A stretch of 49,024 nucleotides of DNA from Actinomycetales bacterium (lineage in GTDB: Bacteria; Actinomycetota; Actinomycetes; Actinomycetales; Microbacteriaceae), in the NCBI GenBank assembly GCA_015655415.1, contig JAATFB010000029.1, forward strand, positions 1 through 49,024, written 5' to 3'. This document shows positions 42,344 to 49,024 of this stretch, piece after piece; position 1 is the stretch's first letter; every line of letters starts with the position of its first letter. Both the position numbers and the translations under genes were made by a program. The notes beneath the pieces were generated by a model, which saw nothing but the letters and a program-made list of their open reading frames with translations, had not been told where the DNA came from and did not search any database.

Positions 42344-42454
42344 CCCGGTCTCCGTCTGTCCTGCTGTGCTGGGCCGTCCTCTCGGACCGGCCCGGGACCC
42401 CGGGGATGTCGGACTGATGCCGACGGCGCGAGCGCCGACGCATCCGTGCGTGCT

Positions 42455-42624
42455 GCCTCCCATCCGGACTCTGGCGTGTCAGCCTTGCGGCCGAGCACGC
42501 CATCACCGTCGGTGCCGGAGTTCCACCGGCTCAACCTCGGCCGCCGCACCTCTCGCAGAAGTGAACGTGGCCTCGGCTCGCGGACTCTCACCGCCGGTTC
42601 GGACTCTCACCGACCCCGGAGCAC
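42455..42624 (-). promoter_or_regulatory. FMN riboswitch (RFN element)
   Basis: On the minus strand the conserved RFN blocks appear in order: GCTCCGGGGTCGGTGAGAGT, AACCGGCGGTGAGAGTCCG, GGTTGAGCCGGTGGAACTCC, CACCGACGGTGATGG and AGAGTCCGGATGGGAG. The variable P3 arm (CACGTTC...) lies between the second and third blocks. The terminal stem closes with GCTCC/GGGAGGC. It precedes ribD, the expected target. FMN binding would reduce expression of the whole rib operon. Confidence 0.95.
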
Positions 42625-42631
42625 TGTGTAC

Positions 42632-42637
42632 ACCCTA
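42632..42637 (-). promoter_or_regulatory. -10 box of the riboflavin operon
   Basis: Minus-strand TAGGGT, about 7 nt before the first riboswitch base. The transcript would begin almost exactly at the RFN element. Confidence 0.6.
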
Positions 42638-42700
42638 CCCAAACGTGCGCGGCGGCGGCGTATTCCCGCGTCACACAGCGCCTCGCTGCTCCTCTCGGCA

Positions 42701-42767
42701 GCTATGGATTTCACCGCCTACGACATGCAGACCGCATTCGCATGTAGCGGGCGGTGAAATCCATAGC
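42701..42767. repeat. dispersed palindromic repeat, copy 2
   Basis: Two 28-bp arms (42701-42728 and 42740-42767) pair over most of their length, with an 11-nt loop. The outer 18 bp, beginning GCTATGGATTTCACCG, match perfectly; the inner ACATGC/GCATGT also pairs, with mismatches only in between. Shares arm and loop sequence with the element at 7694-7755. It lies between the HAD gene stop and the rib promoter and could terminate the trpS-HAD operon. Confidence 0.9.
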
Positions 42768-42829
42768 CGGGGGGAGGTGCGATAGGAGAGTTGGGTGAGG
42801 AGAGGTGGGTGAGGGGTGGGGTGTGCGGC

Positions 42830-45601
<2,772 letters not shown>

Positions 45602-45607
45602 GGCTGC

Positions 45608-45613
45608 AGTTTA
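45608..45613 (-). promoter_or_regulatory. -10 box of xth, overlapping the yihY stop codon (leaderless)
   Basis: Minus-strand TAAACT, whose first three bases are the TAA stop of the YihY gene, with a 6-nt gap to ATG 45601. Confidence 0.6.
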
Positions 45614-46999
45614 GTCGTCGCCCCCGACGCCCTTCGTCCGCGGACCGCGGTCCACGGACCCCGCGACCTCCCCGCCGCCCTCCGTGCCGTCAGCGGTCCA
45701 CCAGCTCCGCTTCCGCGGCGGCCGTGGCGGCGGCTCGGCCTCAACCCGGGCCAGCTGGGCGCGCGCGTCGCGCACCCGGCGCCCGGCGACCCACCGGGCG
45801 ACGCCCCGCGTCGACGCCGCTCGCCGCCGTGCGTCCGCCAGCTCGGTGCGCGCCACCAGAAGCCTCGCCGAGCGCTCGGCGACCGCCCTCTCATAGGCGA
45901 GCTGCTCCGGGCTTCGCCCGCGCGGATCCAGCCCGCGGTCGGACATCCCTACGGCGATCCACGCCGCCGAGAGGAGGATCACCCGGCAGATCATGTTGAA
46001 CCAGAGCAGCAGTCCCACGAAGACGGCGAACGAGGCCAGCAGCGGATTGCCTGATGCGCCGCCGATCAGCAGCCCGCTCAGCACGCCGAGTCCGCTCAGC
46101 GCCAGCCCGCCGAGCAGGGAGCCGGCCGCCAGCGGCCGCCACGGGATGACCACGCGCGACAGCACCCGGAACATGGCGGCGAGGGTGAAGAAGTTCAGCG
46201 CGATCGAGATGGCGAAACCGACCACGCGGGCCAGGAGGCGGGACCAGAACGAGTCGTCTCCGACGCCAAGGAGGTCGAGGGCGCCGGTGAGCGCCTCGGT
46301 CGTGACCACCGACACCGAGGCGGAGACGACCAGGATCACGCCGAACACGATGGCCAGGCCGAAATCCGTGATCTTCTGCAGCGCGTAGTTGCGCTCGTCC
46401 CGCTCCAGGTCGAACATCGCCCGCACCGCCTGGCGCGTGTAGTACAACCACGCCACGGCGGTCCACAGGAACGCCACGAGGGCGATCGCGCTCGTCCAGC
46501 CGAAGGCGGTGCCCAGCGAGTGCAGCGCCTCCTCGCTGATGACGCCGGTGCTGCCGTGCGTGCCGATCAGCTCCGGGACGGCGTCGTCGACGAGGTCGAT
46601 CATGGCCCGCATCAGCCTCGTGTCGCCCGTGAGCCAGATGCCGGCGATCGAGAATCCCACCCACAGCGCGGCGAAGACGGCGAACAGCGTCTGGTACGAC
46701 ATCCCCGCCGTGCGCAGATTGCCATCGTTGTGGGAGAACTGGATCCAGACTCGGTACGGCTTCAGCGACGACACCCGCCGCCACCACCGGTTCACCCGGA
46801 GCGCGGGCCCCTGCAGCCGGTCCCGCAGCGGATCCGCCAGCTCCTCGAGGCGCTCGGCGAGCTGCTCGCGCTCATGCTCGGCCTCCGCCGCAATGAGGTC
46901 GAGCCGGCGCGCGAGGGCGCCGACAGTCTGCGTCTGCGGCGCCTCCGACCCGCGCGAGGAGGGTGGGGCATCCGTCGACCTCGCGTTGCGCCGCGCCAC
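45611..46999 (-). CDS. YihY/BrkB family integral membrane protein
   Basis: 462 aa. An N-terminal acidic coiled-coil-like segment (about 27-62, AAEAEHEREQLAERLEELAD) precedes a six-helix YihY core (TAGMSYQTLFAVFAALWVGF, FGWTSAIALVAFLWTAVAWL, then VFGVILVVSASVSVV and following helices, ending LLWFNMICRVILLSAAW). A long basic/Pro-rich cytoplasmic tail of about 110 residues with a second charged helix follows. Function is not established; it is not ribonuclease BN as older annotations say. GTG 46999 has TAGGCT 6 nt upstream (leaderless). Divergent from ptsI. Confidence 0.92.
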   Translation of the reverse strand: MARRNARSTDAPPSSRGSEAPQTQTVGALARRLDLIAAEAEHEREQLAERLEELADPLRDRLQGPALRVNRWWRRVSSLKPYRVWIQFSHNDGNLRTAGMSYQTLFAVFAALWVGFSIAGIWLTGDTRLMRAMIDLVDDAVPELIGTHGSTGVISEEALHSLGTAFGWTSAIALVAFLWTAVAWLYYTRQAVRAMFDLERDERNYALQKITDFGLAIVFGVILVVSASVSVVTTEALTGALDLLGVGDDSFWSRLLARVVGFAISIALNFFTLAAMFRVLSRVVIPWRPLAAGSLLGGLALSGLGVLSGLLIGGASGNPLLASFAVFVGLLLWFNMICRVILLSAAWIAVGMSDRGLDPRGRSPEQLAYERAVAERSARLLVARTELADARRRAASTRGVARWVAGRRVRDARAQLARVEAEPPPRPPRKRSWWTADGTEGGGEVAGSVDRGPRTKGVGGDD

Positions 47000-47005
47000 G
47001 GCCTC

Positions 47006-47011
47006 AGCCTA
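47006..47011 (-). promoter_or_regulatory. -10 box of the YihY gene (leaderless)
   Basis: Minus-strand TAGGCT with a 6-nt gap to GTG 46999. Confidence 0.65.
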
Positions 47012-47101
47012 GGGTCTGCGGCGTGGCGGCTCCCGTCGCCGTGCGCACGGATGTCGTCCGGCGGCGGTTCGAGCAGATTCGAGCAGAGGAGGCGTGCGGC
47101 A

Positions 47102-47107
47102 TAGGCT
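47102..47107 (+). promoter_or_regulatory. -10 box of ptsI (leaderless)
   Basis: TAGGCT, 6 nt before GTG 47114. Confidence 0.65.
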
Positions 47108-47113
47108 GGGGCG

Positions 47114-48763
47114 GTGTCGATCCAGATCACGGGAATCGGCGTGGGGCAGGGAGTCGCCGTCGGCCCCGCGCTGCGCATGCCGGACCCGATCGGCGAACCC
47201 GACGACGTGCAGTCGCAGGCCGAGGTCTCCGATGAGCACGGCAGGGTGCAGGAGGCGCTCGCCGCGGTCACAGCCGAGTTGATCGAGCTCGGCCGCAGGG
47301 CGGGCGGCGACGCCGAGCAGATCCTCGAGGCCCAGTCGCTGATGGCGCAGGATCCCGCCGTCATCGACGACATCGAGCAGCGCATCGGCGACGGCAAGAC
47401 CGCAGAGCGCGCCGTGTTCGAGGCGTATGAGGGATACGCGAGGGTGCTGGAGGGGCTCGGCGAGAACCCGGCAGCGAGGGGTGCCGACGTTCGCGACGTC
47501 GCGCGTCGCGTCATCGCCCGGCTGCGCGGGGTGGCGCTGCCGACGGTGCCGCACTCCGACGCGCCGTTCGTGCTCGTCGCGCACGACCTCGCCCCGGCCG
47601 ACACCGCCACGCTCGACCTCGACAAGGTGCTCGCCCTGGTGACGCGCGACGGGAGCAGCTCGTCGCACACCGCGATCCTCGCCCGCAACAAGAACATCGT
47701 CGCGGTCGTCGGCGCCGCGGGCAGCGACGCGATCGTGAACGGGCAGACACTGGTGGTGGACGCGGCGCAGGGTGTGGTCATCGCCGATCCCGAGCCGGCT
47801 GTTGTCGCCTCCGCGGCGGAGCGCGGCGGAACCGTGGCCGCACCGCGACCGCTGACTCCCGGCGCGCTGGCCGACGGCACGCCCGTTCCGCTTCTCGCCA
47901 ACGTGGGCTCACCGGAGGAGGCCGCTGCGGCCGTCGCGCTCGGTGCCGAGGGTGTCGGCCTGTTCCGCACCGAGTTCCTCTATCTGGATGCGCGCAGCGC
48001 CCCGCCCGTGGAGCTGCAGAGGTCCCGCTACCGAGACCTCATGGCCGCCTTCGCCGGTCGCAAGGTGGTGGTGCGGGTTCTGGACGCCGGGGCGGACAAG
48101 CAGCTCGCCTTCCTCGGCCACACGCACGAGGAGAACCCGGCGCTCGGTCGCCGTGGCATCAGGGCACTGCGCGAGCACGAGGACGTGCTGCGTGACCAGC
48201 TCACGGCGCTGGCCGCCGCGCAGGAGGACACCGGCGCCGACCTGTGGGTGATGGCGCCGATGATCGCGGACGTGGAGGAGACCGCCTACTTCATCGGCCT
48301 CGCCCGGTCGCTGCGACTGCGGACGGTCGGGATCACCGTCGAGGTGCCCTCCGCCGCGGTGCTCGCCGACCAGGTCGTGCCGCTGTGCGACTTCGTCAGC
48401 ATCGGGACCAACGACCTCATCCAGTACACGCTCGCCGCCGACCGCATGCTCGGCTCGGTGGCCCACTACCAGGATCCGTGGCATCCGGCGGTGCTCCGCC
48501 TCGTGAAGCTGGTCGGGGATGCCGGGCGGGCCTCGAACACCCCGGTCGGCGTGTGCGGCGAGGCGGCATCGGACCCCAGGATGGCGGTGGTGCTCGTCGG
48601 GCTCGGCGCCGCGGACCTGTCGATGTCGCCGGGCGCCCTCGCGGATGTGCGCGCCATGCTCTCCCGGGTAACCCTCGAGCAGGCGCGCGAGCTGGCCGCG
48701 CGCACGCTCGCGCAGAGCAGTGCGGCCGACGCTCGCGCCGTGGTGGCCGGGCTCCTGGGCTGA
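47114..48763 (+). CDS. ptsI: phosphoenolpyruvate-protein phosphotransferase (enzyme I of the PTS)
   Basis: 549 aa. Transfers phosphate from PEP to HPr at the head of the sugar phosphotransferase system. The swiveling domain has GSSSSHTAILARN (phospho-His, about 185-188). The PEP-binding barrel has GLFRTEFLYL, VVRVLDAGADKQ, ENPALGRRGIRA, MAPMIADVEE, FVSIGTNDLIQYTLAADR and GVCGEAASDP (active-site Cys). The N-terminal HPr-binding domain is present (ELIELGRRAGGDAEQILEAQ). Length is near the usual 560. No ptsH is adjacent. Confidence 0.96.
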   Translation: MSIQITGIGVGQGVAVGPALRMPDPIGEPDDVQSQAEVSDEHGRVQEALAAVTAELIELGRRAGGDAEQILEAQSLMAQDPAVIDDIEQRIGDGKTAERAVFEAYEGYARVLEGLGENPAARGADVRDVARRVIARLRGVALPTVPHSDAPFVLVAHDLAPADTATLDLDKVLALVTRDGSSSSHTAILARNKNIVAVVGAAGSDAIVNGQTLVVDAAQGVVIADPEPAVVASAAERGGTVAAPRPLTPGALADGTPVPLLANVGSPEEAAAAVALGAEGVGLFRTEFLYLDARSAPPVELQRSRYRDLMAAFAGRKVVVRVLDAGADKQLAFLGHTHEENPALGRRGIRALREHEDVLRDQLTALAAAQEDTGADLWVMAPMIADVEETAYFIGLARSLRLRTVGITVEVPSAAVLADQVVPLCDFVSIGTNDLIQYTLAADRMLGSVAHYQDPWHPAVLRLVKLVGDAGRASNTPVGVCGEAASDPRMAVVLVGLGAADLSMSPGALADVRAMLSRVTLEQARELAARTLAQSSAADARAVVAGLLG

Positions 48764-48795
48764 CGCGACGCTCATCGGCCGGCACGGGGTGACCG

Positions 48796-48801
48796 TAGGC
48801 T
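48796..48801 (+). promoter_or_regulatory. -10 box of the GNAT gene (leaderless)
   Basis: TAGGCT, 6 nt before ATG 48808. Confidence 0.65.
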
Positions 48802-48807
48802 GGACGG

Positions 48808-49024
48808 ATGGACGCACAGCAGCCTCCCCTCGACCGGACCTCCGCCGCCGCGCTCGCCGCTGAGGGGTTGCGGCTCGGCCTCGTGGACACGACGAGCCGC
48901 GAGGAGCTCGCCGCCTGGGCCGAGGCGGACCACCGCGGATTCCACGATCGCCGGCCCGATCCGGAGCTCGTCGACGAGGATTTGAGCCACGCTTCCCACC
49001 GGCGCATCACGGGGGTGTGGGACG
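48808..49024 (+). CDS. GNAT N-acetyltransferase, Eis-like (N-terminus only, runs off the window)
   Basis: 72 codons are visible. After a short polar start, the segment LGLVDTTSREELAAWAEADH plus RGFHDRRPD and RRITGVWD resembles the first strand-helix of Eis-family acetyltransferases (the 'RGFH' turn after the first helix is typical). The acetyl-CoA-binding motif lies beyond the window, so the assignment rests on the N-terminus only. The leaderless promoter supports the start. Confidence 0.6.
   Translation, partial: MDAQQPPLDRTSAAALAAEGLRLGLVDTTSREELAAWAEADHRGFHDRRPDPELVDEDLSHASHRRITGVWD

Overview
The window is high-GC chromosomal DNA, most likely from an actinobacterium of the family Microbacteriaceae. 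The evidence is an actinobacterial 6C RNA, a GTP-type PEP carboxykinase, a helicase-free tad/pilus locus next to topA-tmk-holB, a PASTA-bearing class A PBP next to a metallophosphoesterase, and many genes that begin 6-7 nt downstream of a TANNNT -10 box (leaderless transcription). The genus cannot be resolved from sequence alone. No phage, transposase or CRISPR array is visible. Most of the window is core genome, with one small accessory patch at about 7.6-9.2 kb.

Layout. 1-7.1 kb: start of an unknown gene, tRNA-Pro(CGG), then two paralogous class A PBPs (the upstream one with PASTA repeats, the downstream one without) flanking a metallophosphoesterase, all on the minus strand. 6.9-7.6 kb: DUF4177 and RidA. 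7.6-9.2 kb: a palindromic dispersed repeat, 15-bp tandem repeats and an AbiEi-like/DUF559 nuclease gene. 9.2-11.2 kb: acs (minus). 11.4-15.7 kb: 6C RNA followed by a compact tad operon (ATPase, a fused TadB/TadC, DUF4244 pilin-like, TadE, TadE-like). 15.8-23.0 kb: a small unknown gene, then topA-tmk-holB-lipoprotein hydrolase. 23.0-30.7 kb: TetR regulator, tRNA-Thr(CGT), Gfo/Idh/MocA oxidoreductase, dacB, thiolase and SDR. 29.3-32.9 kb: RamB/ScfR-type regulator divergent from pckG, with a perfect 16-bp palindrome between them. 32.9-37.6 kb: an ABC exporter divergent from an ABC-2 ATPase with two permeases. 37.6-38.6 kb: two small membrane proteins, convergent. 38.7-42.6 kb: riboflavin operon ribD-ribE-ribBA-ribH under an FMN riboswitch. 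42.8-47.0 kb: HAD hydrolase, trpS, xth and a YihY/BrkB protein (minus). 47.1-49.0 kb: ptsI and the start of a GNAT acetyltransferase.

How the parts work together. The cell wall genes (two PBPs, dacB) supply peptidoglycan synthesis and trimming. acs, the thiolase/SDR pair, the RamB-like regulator and pckG form a scattered acetate/short-chain acyl-CoA and gluconeogenesis theme. The tad genes would build a Flp-type pilus or related secretion apparatus, but no prepilin peptidase, CpaE-like ATPase or secretin-like gene is in the window. Operons are tightly coupled: stop/start overlaps of the ATGA or GTGA type join tad, topA-tmk, holB-hydrolase, ABC-2, rib and trpS-HAD genes.

The points most worth a second look are the 6C RNA beside the tad operon, a family of long palindromic repeats with two full copies and fragments, the RamB-like operator, the leaderless promoter set (including two -10 boxes embedded in the stop codon of the preceding gene), and the tandem PBP duplication. 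I saw nothing that is convincingly a wholly new multi-gene system.
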